A DNA stretch of 64,000 nucleotides from Xestospongia bergquistia. Taxonomy: Eukaryota > Porifera > Demospongiae > Haplosclerida > Petrosiidae. Positions 55,201 to 61,702 of this stretch are shown here, piece after piece; position 1 is the first letter of the stretch; every line of letters starts with the position of its first letter. The stretch is taken from positions 5,590,001 through 5,654,000 of the forward strand of contig OZ014413.1 of assembly GCA_963965975.1 (NCBI GenBank), in the 5' to 3' direction. The notes under the pieces are model-generated. The model worked only from the letters and a program-made list of their open reading frames with translations. It made no database searches and had not been told where the DNA came from. The position numbers and the translations under genes were made by a program.

Positions 55201-56497
55201 TCTCCAGTTATTACATTAATAGTTAATAAACAAACATTTTATATTAGTTTAATGTACAACTGGTCATTATACTGATCTCTTATAATAATATGACTAAGAT
55301 CACAAATGTTATAAGCATACTATCAACAGTTTTTAATAGTAATTATATAAACAAACAGATGAAATGTCATTAACTGCTTTGTAATCTCAGTCAATGCAGC
55401 TGTACAATTAGACAAAAATACATTAACATAGCAGTACTATATCTTATTATAAATCAATCTAAATTAAAATTAAAAAATAATGGTATAGCATGATCCTAAT
55501 ACCATAAGGAAGCCAAATTTATAATCTTAGATACAATACGTACAATAGCATTAATTTTAAAAAAGGTGTCGTTAATATATTATGATATGAATATTATGAA
55601 TAGACCATGATATGATTTGAAAGTGCAAAAACATAATTATGACATTGTTTTGCTATTAATAACAGACATAAAATCAATTAGTTTTTAATCAATACATATC
55701 TCTTGCTAAACAAATAACCTTATCACGATGATAGTTAATAAACAAAACAAAATCTTTTACATTAGTTTAATATACAATTGTTCATTATACTGGTTTATTA
55801 AAATAATATGATTACGATCACAAAGATTGAAAGCATACTATAGTAAATCTAATATAGTAGTTGTATAAACAAGCAGGTGGAAATATTAACTACTTTGTAG
55901 TCTTACTCAATGCAGCTGTGTGATTAGATAACAATGCATTAAAAAAAACAATACTCTATCTTACTACAAATCAATCTAAATTTTAATGATAATATGGTGG
56001 CAGGATGATCCTATTGCTCATGGTGTGAGTCATATTTATAATTGTATATATAGTGTAGATAATTACTTAAAAAGCTACATTGGAATAATAAATTATTTTG
56101 TCATGTCTTAAGAGAAATTTCTTTTAGTAATGTCCTTCAGTAATGTACGATTTTTGTTAAACACCTCAGTTTAACCAAAATCTTTTACTTACGCTAAGTT
56201 TGGTCACATCAAAGCATACTAAAAAGCTATCATCCTGCCGGAAATCACTCAAGTCTGCAGAAACGTTCCTAGCTAGCAAATAACTAAGCAATTTACTATA
56301 GTCTTTACAATACCACATATAAAATTAGACATTACATAATGATCATTTACCAACTTGCACTAAAGTAAAGTATTCATGCTGTCACTACTGAGACAGCAAG
56401 TTGAAAGATTTGTACACTTACCATATGAAGAGTAAACTGAATAAGTCAATAGAATTGCAAGAAGGAAGAAAGCAGAGTGCTGCTGCTCTTCAGCCAT
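27878..56497 (-). CDS. giant SRCR receptor, 44 SRCR domains
   Basis: Predicted type I membrane protein of about 5,700 residues. Order: signal peptide exon (56422-56497); 21 five-exon units, each with two SRCR domains and a linker; a 22nd pair; a stalk exon (28890-28973); and a membrane plus tail exon (27878-28293). The phases I checked fit: exon A enters phase 1 and leaves phase 2, B 2 to 1, C 1 to 2, D 2 to 1, E 1 to 1. SRCR hallmarks are WGNICDD, EANVICHQLGY and MDDLNC in domain 1, and [19 protein letters not shown] and HTEDVTVTC in domain 2. Each domain is split over two exons, as in group A SRCR domains. Family knowledge: SRCR ectodomains bind microbial or endogenous ligands, and sponge members include aggregation receptors. 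The role here (recognition or adhesion) is inference. Large tandem units may be miscounted in an assembly, so 22 is what this sequence shows. Confidence 0.88.
28382..28768. mobile_element. foldback MITE in intron
   Basis: About 390 bp, with near-complete inverted symmetry. The ends are GGGGCGCCGTTT and, on the other strand, GGAGCGCCGTTTGTG. Inner arms match over about 70 bases (AATAAATATAATAAA, GGGAATTTATAAATGAT and TTAGAGATTT on both strands). The centre holds repeated GAATTTATAAAT words. TA flanks both ends, so a TA target duplication is likely. No ORF. It sits in the intron between the stalk and membrane exons and is absent from the same intron of the paralogue. Confidence 0.85.
28890..28973 (-). 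CDS. juxtamembrane stalk exon
   Basis: An 84-nt exon, phase 1 to 1, encoding SNPRNLSSVSTLRTTCHN and NITTALPTTA. Position, phase and the words LRTTCHN against SKTTCYG of the linker exon suggest it is a diverged exon E. It has an N-glycosylation site (NIT) and Ser/Thr-rich ends suited to a stalk. Confidence 0.8.
28974..30089 (-). repeat. SRCR unit 22 (last pair, diverged)
   Basis: Exons A 29876-30089, B 29674-29819, C 29416-29620, D 29226-29365. Exon A starts FSFSNIGFGTIRFYRNG and has SQYEADVICHQLGY. D carries six closely spaced cysteines (GCSSSFSCLGSCQSCP and onward), unlike the other units. It is much closer to the last pair of the paralogue at 63 kb than to units 1-21, so this pair is old. 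Confidence 0.88.
30090..31221 (-). repeat. SRCR unit 21
   Basis: 1,132 bp. Exon A begins ADVAQNGAIILYRNGYM. It differs from the homogeneous core at many sites (for example VFYSNGWGNICDD) and shares its D and E exons with the core. A transitional unit at the 3' edge of the array. Confidence 0.88.
31222..32749 (-). repeat. SRCR unit 20 (long introns)
   Basis: 1,528 bp because the C-D intron is expanded (about 31662-32092). Exon A is of the SRNE class but has NICYDYYY in place of NICDDYYY, adding a cysteine. Exons D and E (CYGTRNSCPSTSITSC, SNSKTTCSGL) match the degenerate block at 21 kb and the paralogue at 63.9 kb. Confidence 0.88.
32750..33893 (-). repeat. SRCR unit 19
   Basis: 1,144 bp. 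Exon A begins DVAQNGTVILYRNGYT, close to unit 21; exon C has CNDRFNSTDAQT. Domain 1 follows the unit-21 type, and the remainder is core-like, suggesting an exchange inside the unit. Confidence 0.88.
33894..35306 (-). repeat. SRCR unit 18 (edge of homogeneous core)
   Basis: 1,413 bp. Exon A and B are of the SRNE type, but exon D (FMSSSNDSCYGTRNSC) and linker E (HSTSKSKPSNIQNTC) are diverged, and the D-E and E-A introns are longer. Homogenisation appears to stop within this unit. Confidence 0.88.
35307..36444 (-). repeat. SRCR unit 17
   Basis: 1,138 bp. SRNE class exon A, SYGTDSLP exon B, GCNTNSY short form. The 3'-most member of the near-identical core. Confidence 0.9.
36445..37587 (-). repeat. 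SRCR unit 16
   Basis: 1,143 bp. SRNE class. The B-C intron has ACATGCATGTAACTAG in place of ACATGTAGCAAG, a variant shared only with unit 18; this marks exchange between them. Confidence 0.9.
37588..38729 (-). repeat. SRCR unit 15
   Basis: 1,142 bp. FCNG class exon A with SCGTDFLP in exon B (both extra cysteines). Short GCNTNSY form. Confidence 0.9.
38730..39868 (-). repeat. SRCR unit 14
   Basis: 1,139 bp. SRNE class, SYGTDSLP. Carries TGCCCCAG in exon A, as units 9 and 10 do. Confidence 0.9.
39869..41013 (-). repeat. SRCR unit 13
   Basis: 1,145 bp. FCNG class with SCGTDFLP. Private change NSVEANV (A to V) in exon A; ALASCF at the B-C intron shows a private base there. Long GCTNTNSY form. 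Confidence 0.9.
41014..42152 (-). repeat. SRCR unit 12 (recombinant class)
   Basis: 1,139 bp. FCNG exon A joined to the A-B intron and SYGTDSLP exon B of the SRNE class. It therefore has an exon A cysteine without the exon B partner. Exon C has CDGGFNS, shared with unit 11. Confidence 0.9.
42153..43294 (-). repeat. SRCR unit 11
   Basis: 1,142 bp. FCNG class with SCGTDFLP. CDGGFNS in exon C, as in unit 12, so the two neighbours probably share a recent duplication. Confidence 0.9.
43295..44434 (-). repeat. SRCR unit 10
   Basis: 1,140 bp. SRNE class. Exon B has STSIDSGCTNTN where most core units have STYIDYGC; shared only with unit 9. Confidence 0.9.
44435..45573 (-). repeat. SRCR unit 9
   Basis: 1,139 bp. 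SRNE class, nearly the same as unit 10 over the whole length (same STSIDSGC change and same four-base loss after ATTATCATACA in the E-A intron). The closest adjacent pair in the array. Confidence 0.9.
45574..46718 (-). repeat. SRCR unit 8
   Basis: 1,145 bp. FCNG class with SCGTDFLP, long GCTNTNSY form; exon A keeps the SRNE-like AACTTGATGCTCC word, a small mosaic sign. Confidence 0.9.
46719..47864 (-). repeat. SRCR unit 7
   Basis: 1,146 bp. FCNG class with SCGTDFLP. The C-D intron has AAATAAATTATAT, a variant it shares with units 1, 2, 4, 5 and 14. Confidence 0.9.
47865..49003 (-). repeat. SRCR unit 6
   Basis: 1,139 bp. SRNE class; A-B intron with AAACAATAATTTATT, shared with units 3 and 12. 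Short GCNTNSY form. Confidence 0.9.
49004..50148 (-). repeat. SRCR unit 5
   Basis: 1,145 bp. FCNG class with SCGTDFLP, long GCTNTNSY form. Units 4-5-6 and 7-8-9 both run FCNG, FCNG, SRNE. Confidence 0.9.
50149..51293 (-). repeat. SRCR unit 4
   Basis: 1,145 bp. FCNG class with SCGTDFLP. Private change CDDEFNS (G to E) next to a conserved cysteine of exon C. Confidence 0.9.
51294..52435 (-). repeat. SRCR unit 3
   Basis: 1,142 bp. SRNE class, long GCTNTNSY form; AAACAATAATTTATT A-B intron. Confidence 0.9.
52436..53574 (-). repeat. SRCR unit 2 (recombinant class; exon borders worked out)
   Basis: 1,139 bp. Exons A 53367-53574, B 53174-53316, C 52924-53128, D 52678-52817, E 52553-52612; introns of 50, 45, 106, 65 and 117 nt. 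FCNG exon A but SRNE-type A-B intron and SYGTDSLP exon B, so a lone extra cysteine. The coding sum of 756 nt gives 252 residues. Confidence 0.9.
53575..54712 (-). repeat. SRCR unit 1 (first pair)
   Basis: 1,138 bp. Exon A starts after ACTATAG with LKNGAINLFRNEYTSSS and lacks the AEGAQ start of the core, so the 5' edge is diverged only in the first exon. Exon A joins exon 1 as G plus CT, giving Ala. Exon B has LNCVSS (A to V). Confidence 0.9.
54713..56421 (-). other. intron 1 of the large gene, with internal duplication
   Basis: A 1.7 kb AT-rich intron. Two direct copies of about 0.45 kb lie at about 55085-55500 and 55570-56020, with shared words such as TTTTGCTATTAATAA, TAGTTAATAAACAAA and TTAGTTTAATRTACAA. 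No ORF. It is by far the longest intron in the gene, so it may hold regulatory sequence, but no site is recognised. Confidence 0.7.
56422..56497 (-). CDS. exon 1: signal peptide
   Basis: ATG at 56497, then EEQQHSAFFLLAILLTYS and VYSSY, a GTAAGTG donor after 76 nt (phase 1). A hydrophobic core of about 11 residues after a polar start fits a cleaved signal peptide. The start is supported because the phase joins unit 1 exactly and a TGACGTCA element lies just upstream. Confidence 0.85.
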
Positions 56498-56531
56498 GGA
56501 TCTTTGCCTCTAGAGAGACTGTGCTGTAATG

Positions 56532-56539
56532 TGACGTCA
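56532..56539. promoter_or_regulatory. CRE palindrome TGACGTCA near the start
   Basis: The full 8-bp CREB/ATF consensus, 35 bases upstream of the ATG. A CTATATG word beside it could serve as a weak TATA. A second GACGTCA lies at about 56610. The match is seen; activity is inference. Confidence 0.45.
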
Positions 56540-56639
56540 TATAGGAAGGAGTCGTAATACGTAGTTGTAAATATTTATCAAATTGTAGCTGATAAGAAAA
56601 TTTTGTGTCGACGTCAATGGCAGGAACTCTTCCATAGTA

Positions 56640-56745
56640 ACTCTAATTCTTGTGTAAGAATTCAAGATATTTGTAAAGACTTTTCCAGCTACGTACATAT
56701 TCATGATACACACACTATGATACTTATAAATAACAGTTTATATAA
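56640..56745. repeat. duplicated SRCR flank, copy 2
   Basis: Matches 58585-58676 continuing at 59483 (GCAGCTACGT, CATGATA, AAATAACAG) and, less well, 24820-24870. In this copy the words are continuous, so it is an empty site for the hAT element at 58677. Confidence 0.6.
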
Positions 56746-56750
56746 GTACC

Positions 56751-58508
56751 TGTCACGAAAAAATTTGTCCCCCCGAAAATTTTTGTCCTAGGACAAAATA
56801 ATTTAACGTATCTGCTGAAATTTGTTGTCCGCTGTTGTAAATTTTTGTCCTACCAGATCAAAATGACTGATTCCAATCGTGCTAACCTAGAAGAATGCAG
56901 TAAACTGACGAACAATACTTATGCTAACTCAAAGAATGCAGTAAAGTGTGAAAGAAGGCTGTTGACCTTCAGTAACATGTTACTTTTTGAAAAGTGAGCT
57001 TAGAAGTATGGCAGAGAGAGATGATTTTGATCTATTAGATGAAATTTACCTCTATATTGTGGATAAAGATATTCTAAAGAATGCACTGCTACTAGAAAAA
57101 GACAAATAAGAAAAAAAGCAGAGAAGTTTGTTTTAAATGATGGCGAATTGTTTTATTTATCAAGGAAAGATAAGCAGGTTAGTTGTATTATTTTTTGTTA
57201 AAATTGTTACCAATACATTTACTATTTAACAGATGGTGAAATATGTACAGAACAGAACAGAACAGATTAGAGTGGCTAATGCTTGCCATATTAATATCAC
57301 ATCTGGGCACTTAGGAATTGCTAAAACAGTTGTGAGAATAAAGGAGAGATTTATGTGGAAGGGAGTTATAAAAGATGTAAAAGAAATGGTTAAGTAAGGA
57401 ACACAAACAATTGCTTTTAGCTACTAACACTATAGATTGCAACTTGTGACATTTGCCAAAGAGTCAATAAGAAGCCTTTGACATCATATCCTGAATTGTA
57501 TCCAATTCCAGTTCATTCTCCATGGTTACATGTTGGAATTGACTTCATTGAACCCATAAACCTAGCCTCAAAGAATGGCAATGGATACATTCTACTGCTC
57601 TAACTGAGAGTCTTAAAAGACAAATATCTGCTAGTTTGTGTCTTCAAATACAAAAGAAAGAAGTCACTCTCAAGTATGAACATTTGCAAGGTTATATACT
57701 TATTATGTAGGTACTGTCATTGTCAATCGCAAGCTGAATCAGCTGATTGTGGGCTGTTTGCTCTCACATTTATCTCAATCCTAGCCAAAGGAGATGATCC
57801 TAGTAGATACATGTTTGAGCAAACAAAAATGAGAAGTTATTTACATTTATGTCTGACTGAAGGCAGCTTTAAAGACTTTCCAACTAGAAGGATTGGAAGA
57901 AAAATCACTCGTATCGGCTACATTTATATATTCCATATACTGTTTGTGCAGAATGCCTGAAATAGGAGAAATGATCAAATGTGATGCATGCAAAAAGTGG
58001 TATCATATAGATTTATGTGTGAATGTACCAGATGTAGTGCGTGACAATAAAGCTGCACGTTGGTATTGCAACAGTTACAACCATTAATTTTTTGTCCTAG
58101 TTATTTTTAAATAGTTTCTGTAGACTTTATTTTCTTTGTTATTTATGTAATAGTTGTGTGTTACTACTTTAAGACAAAAGGTATTCAAAATATCTTCTTA
58201 ACTTAAGAGAAATTAACATTGTTCGACTACAATAGTTATCTTGAGACATTTTATCCTAGGATAAAAAGTATTATGAGAAATTTTATCCTAGGATAAAAAA
58301 TATCTTGAGAAATTTTATCCTAGGATAAAAAATTGGCATTAAGATATTTATGTCCTAGGATAATTTTTTTTGTCAGTAGGATAAAAATTTTCTGATATTT
58401 CTTGTCCTAGGATAAAATTATTTGATACATTTTATCCTATAGGATAAAAAATAACAGATAATTTTTATCCCAGGACAAATTTTCAGTAGGACAAAAATTG
58501 CTATGACA
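56751..58508 (+). mobile_element. Ginger1-like integrase transposon, broken
   Basis: Ends TGTCACGAAAAAATTTG and, inverted, TGTCATAGCAATTTTTG, both followed by TTGTCCTA-rich inverted repeats of over 100 bp. TGT...ACA ends and long inverted repeats without LTRs fit Ginger1 cut-and-paste DNA transposons, which carry a Gypsy-like integrase. Inside, in order: integrase zinc-binding region and start of the catalytic core (about 57230-57600), a Ulp1-type cysteine-protease end (DCGLFALTFISILAKGDD, about 57715-57900) and a PHD-type finger (MIKCDACKKWYHIDLCVN, about 57935-58085). It is shortened and broken in several places. No clear target duplication is visible. Confidence 0.75.
58245..58500. repeat. 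palindromic TTTTATCCTAGGATAAAA array
   Basis: Seven near-palindromic copies centred on CCTAGG (first at about 58249, then about 58281, 58312, 58350, 58403, 58430, 58465), the first three about 31 bases apart. It forms the right inverted terminus of the Ginger-like element; the left end has two or three such copies. These may be transposase-binding repeats. Confidence 0.8.
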
Positions 58509-58676
58509 GAGTATTAACGTTTAGTTATGAATATTTACCAAAATGTACTTGATAAAGACATTTTTCGTGTTAGTGCAGGGAGCTCTTGCAAGGTAATTCT
58601 GTAATTCTTGAACAAGAAGTCAATATGTTTTTAAAGAATGTTGCAGCTACGTATATACTCATGATAAATATATTAT
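58509..58676. repeat. duplicated SRCR flank, copy 3 (first part)
   Basis: Homologous to the upstream flank of the large gene (about 56540-56720). It continues after the hAT insert at 59483. Confidence 0.6.
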
Positions 58677-59482
58677 CAGAGCCGGAGGCAGATATTTTTA
58701 GGTGGTACGGCTAATGGGAGGTACAAAGCACCTCCCCTCCCTAGGTGGGTCCGGGGGCATGCTCCCCCGGGAAATTTTTGGAAAATTGGTACTCAGAGAC
58801 GCATTCTAGTGCATTTTGAACCATAAATTCATAGAAATAACATCATTCTTTATGTCATGTGTCCATAAAAATATATATATCACAGAAATGAGCCAAATAC
58901 TCTTTGTCTGCCTTCACGTCCAGTAACAAACTCTTCAGCAACTTCCTGGTGGCATCCTTCCAGTTAGTAAACCCCTTCACTAGGAAACTCTCTTCAGTGT
59001 ATGAGGATAGTCTGGCCTTCTTATCTCTCACAGCTTTGCAGTGCACAAAACAAAAAGCACAGTCTTGTCCACTATCATAGTGGATCCATTTAAATCGGTC
59101 AAACCAGGCTGCCTGAAAACATGTGTTCACTGGATTACTTACTCCAAACTGTCTACGTGGGAAGACCATTGTTCTTGGTTGATAGACTTGATCTGGCATG
59201 TCATACACCTCCTCGCTTGATATTCTTTGCCTGGATGCCATTGTTTACAGCTTTGTCACCTGAAAAAAATTGAACTCTGAGTTGAACTCCATGTGGTCTA
59301 GACTGAGGGGTGTGTCTAGTGTGCGTTTATTAGAAAATGCAAGGAAATTACATGTAGCAAGGCTAGTTAGCCATCCACAGATCCAGTGAAGCTACTGACA
59401 CAGTTCTCTTGGTAAGTTGGTCCCTAGGCCCAAAACTGATACGGCCATAGCCGTACCAGCCGTAGCATTGCCTCCGGCTATG
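58677..59482 (-). mobile_element. hAT-type transposon with TTF zinc-finger exon
   Basis: About 806 bp with matching ends: left CAGAGCCGGAGGCAG, right (reverse complement) CATAGCCGGAGGCAA, followed on both sides by GGTACGGCTA. A GC-rich subterminal hairpin (CCTCCCCTCC, GGGGGCATGCTCCCCC) is typical of such elements. It encodes only the transposase N-terminus (see 58855-59241), so it is internally deleted. A clean 8-bp target duplication was not found, but paralogous flanks at 56.7 kb and 24.8 kb show the uninserted site. Confidence 0.75.
58855..59241 (-). CDS. TTF-type zinc finger ORF of a hAT element
   Basis: 128 residues starting MASRQRISSEEVYDMP. It contains WFDRFKWIHYDSGQDCAFC, FVHCKAV and GFTNWKDATRKL, the pattern of the TTF zinc finger found at the N-terminus of hAT transposases and of ZMYM-like host proteins (W-[LF]-xx-[FY]-x-W-[IL], CxxC/H, G-F-x-x-W-K). 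After the finger it ends with a stop and no RNase-H core follows. It could only give a DNA-binding fragment. The hAT copy at 26.9 kb holds the opposite end of such a protein. Confidence 0.75.
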   Translation of the reverse strand: MASRQRISSEEVYDMPDQVYQPRTMVFPRRQFGVSNPVNTCFQAAWFDRFKWIHYDSGQDCAFCFVHCKAVRDKKARLSSYTEESFLVKGFTNWKDATRKLLKSLLLDVKADKEYLAHFCDIYIFMDT

Positions 59483-60340
59483 ATTATGATCCTTTTAAAT
59501 AACAGACTTATAAATCTATACAAGCGCCTACTTGCCATCACTGAGTTTTCACAGCTAGTAAGACTTGCCACAATGTTAGAAAGTGTTGACAAAGTGGAGA
59601 ATCCGAATTGCTCTTTCTAATTCATTTTTCTTCTGAATTTTATCTCACCAAAAACAAATTACTATTATTACTTATTAATTATTCATTACGTTAATACTAA
59701 TTTGAAAATGGTGATAAGTACTATGTCACAAAAATAGAGAAAAGGTAAGTATTAGATAAGTATATTATAATAGTAAGAGTATAGTTAATCCATAACAAAG
59801 TTAAATTTCTAAATTGCCTATATGTTAGTGTGTGTAGCCATATCAGAAACATTTTCAGACAGTTATTTCCGAATCTATTAATATATTTTTAAGTTCTTCA
59901 GTCTTTCTGTCTTTTTATTGATCTTAAGGTCCTTCTCCATGCTGGGTGGTTTTGATCCTGTTGATGACACTGTAGAGATGTTTCTGTTGATTATTGTCTC
60001 TGGTTTTCTGACAACACTTTTTAATCTATTATGCCACACCTCTAAACAATTGTTAGTCTATGGTCTATCTGTGTTATAGTTATAGAGACATTCCACTCAG
60101 CCTTCGGTAAGTGTCCAACAAGCCAGACATATTTAAGTCCCAAGATATCATCTTGATATTGTAATTGAAAAACTATTGTTTGTATTTTGTATGTATAATG
60201 GCTGGACATGATAGTAGCACCTCTGAATTGTGTATTTGGAAAAGTTAACTGCACTGCTTCCTTTGTGGCTAGCTCAAAATCAGCAACGACTGTTTGAGGG
60301 TTTAAAGTTAGTTATAGTGCATCAGTCTTCTGTTTAGTTA
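59483..60340. repeat. duplicated SRCR flank, copy 3 (second part)
   Basis: Runs parallel to 24850-25440 with ATGTTAGAAAGTGTTGA, AAAGGTAAGTATTAGATA and AGTTAGTTATAGTGCAT. Carries the MULE relic in both copies. Confidence 0.7.
60042..60300 (-). mobile_element. MULE transposase relic, copy 2
   Basis: The minus strand reads VVADFELATKEAVQLTFPN, TYKIQTIVFQLQYQDD, LKYVWLVGHLP. ADFE, an alanine-rich helix, TFPN, then Y-K-I-Q at the place of the usual (Y/W)RKVQ and L..YQ.D are the landmarks of the MULE catalytic region around its second acidic residue. The usual GCxFH is changed (GATIMSSHY). A plain DNA-transposon fragment, not a host gene. Confidence 0.6.
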
Positions 60341-61702
60341 GGTTCATAGTACTCTCATATGTACTTAGTTTATTTGAAAGGAAGGCACAGACTTAACGGT
60401 GCTGTTTATCCTACTTGAAACATGTATAATGAATATTTGGTAAAATAATTTAAGACAAGTTTGAAATATACCATCTATTTAAATCATATCTGACTCACAA
60501 AATGGTTCAGAATTCTTGTCTGTTCCAAATATTATCAGCTTTCATCTCTATCTTCATCGTTAGACATAAGGAAAGGCTACAAATCTCCCTAGGTACAATT
60601 AACAACCTTTGTTTTAACTGTGTTCCTCCGAGTACTTTGTGCTCTTGTTCATTACTGGAAAAGGTGGAAAAGATGAAAGCTGTCCTGTCAAGGATCCTTA
60701 TTTACAGCTGGAGTGTTATTAGTATCGCCTTATTAATAATTATTATTAAAACTGATTATTCTTCAATTGATATTGTTCAAAAAAGAGTGGAAAGAAGTAA
60801 TGAAAAACATTATAAAGAATGAAAAAAGATGTAGGGATGATGATGCCAAAAATAAAAGAAACAAGGTAGGGATGAATACCACACAATATCTGTACATAAA
60901 TAGCCATGCCATTAAAATAAATGAAGAACTGTTAGCTACAACTTGAAAATTAAATATTAATATATGCAACTTTCAGTGGCATATATCTGGATTGAATAAA
61001 AAGTCTAAGTCAATGGATACCATTTGGCTACTTATGTTTAGATTTTGTATGAATTAATGTATTGTTTTTGTTTGGCTTTGCCATCCCCACATCTTTTCAC
61101 ATTTTTGCGATGTCTTTCCTTACATGCATAATTATAATTATGAAATAGATAATCATGTTGTCTTAACTAAGTAATAAGACTCTTATACACATTTTTTTGT
61201 GATTTTTATGTAAAAATTTCAAGCTGCAGTCCATATGTTGTTAATATGTTGAGTGTGACAGTAGTGGAGTTAATTAAAACTGGTATTCCTGACTGTCATA
61301 CTAGCTATAGTCTTCCTTTTAAACATAGTGTAATAGTTGAATAAGCGTACAAAATTGCCAGGCATAAAAAAGCAAACAGCTTCTCCACTCTTTTGCCATT
61401 TTCAAATAACACATGAAAAGCTCTTGAAACTGTAGCAAACACTCCAATTATGTTGTTCATATAATCAGCAGATTACATCATAATTTTTAGTAGAAACAGC
61501 TGACAGATAACTGAGGAAATCATTACTTACAATCAGTCTAATAAAATACTTTCTAAAAACCTTGAAAATTACAATTAGAGCAAAAAGCAATTAAGTCATA
61601 AAAAACAAAAAATGATCTAAAGGTATTAAATTAAAATATGTAATAAAATAGCAACAACAATTTTGATATAGTATATGTTTTTCACTTTTTAAAAAGGTCA
61701 GT
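60341..61702. other. intergenic; one plus-strand ORF of doubtful status
   Basis: A plus-strand ORF at 60502-60822 (106 codons) has a cysteine cluster (CVPPSTLCSC) and a hydrophobic run (YSWSVISIALLIIII) but no family, promoter or splice support. The rest is AT-rich and includes the 3' flank of the paralogous SRCR gene. Confidence 0.35.

Noticed and set aside
57230-57600. A retrovirus or LTR retrotransposon at the integrase region
   Set aside because: The element has long inverted repeats at both ends, not LTRs, and the integrase is followed by a Ulp1-type protease, as in Ginger1 DNA transposons.
60502-60822. A small plus-strand membrane protein
   Set aside because: One hydrophobic run and a cysteine cluster, but no homologue in the window, no splice or promoter evidence, and high local AT content.
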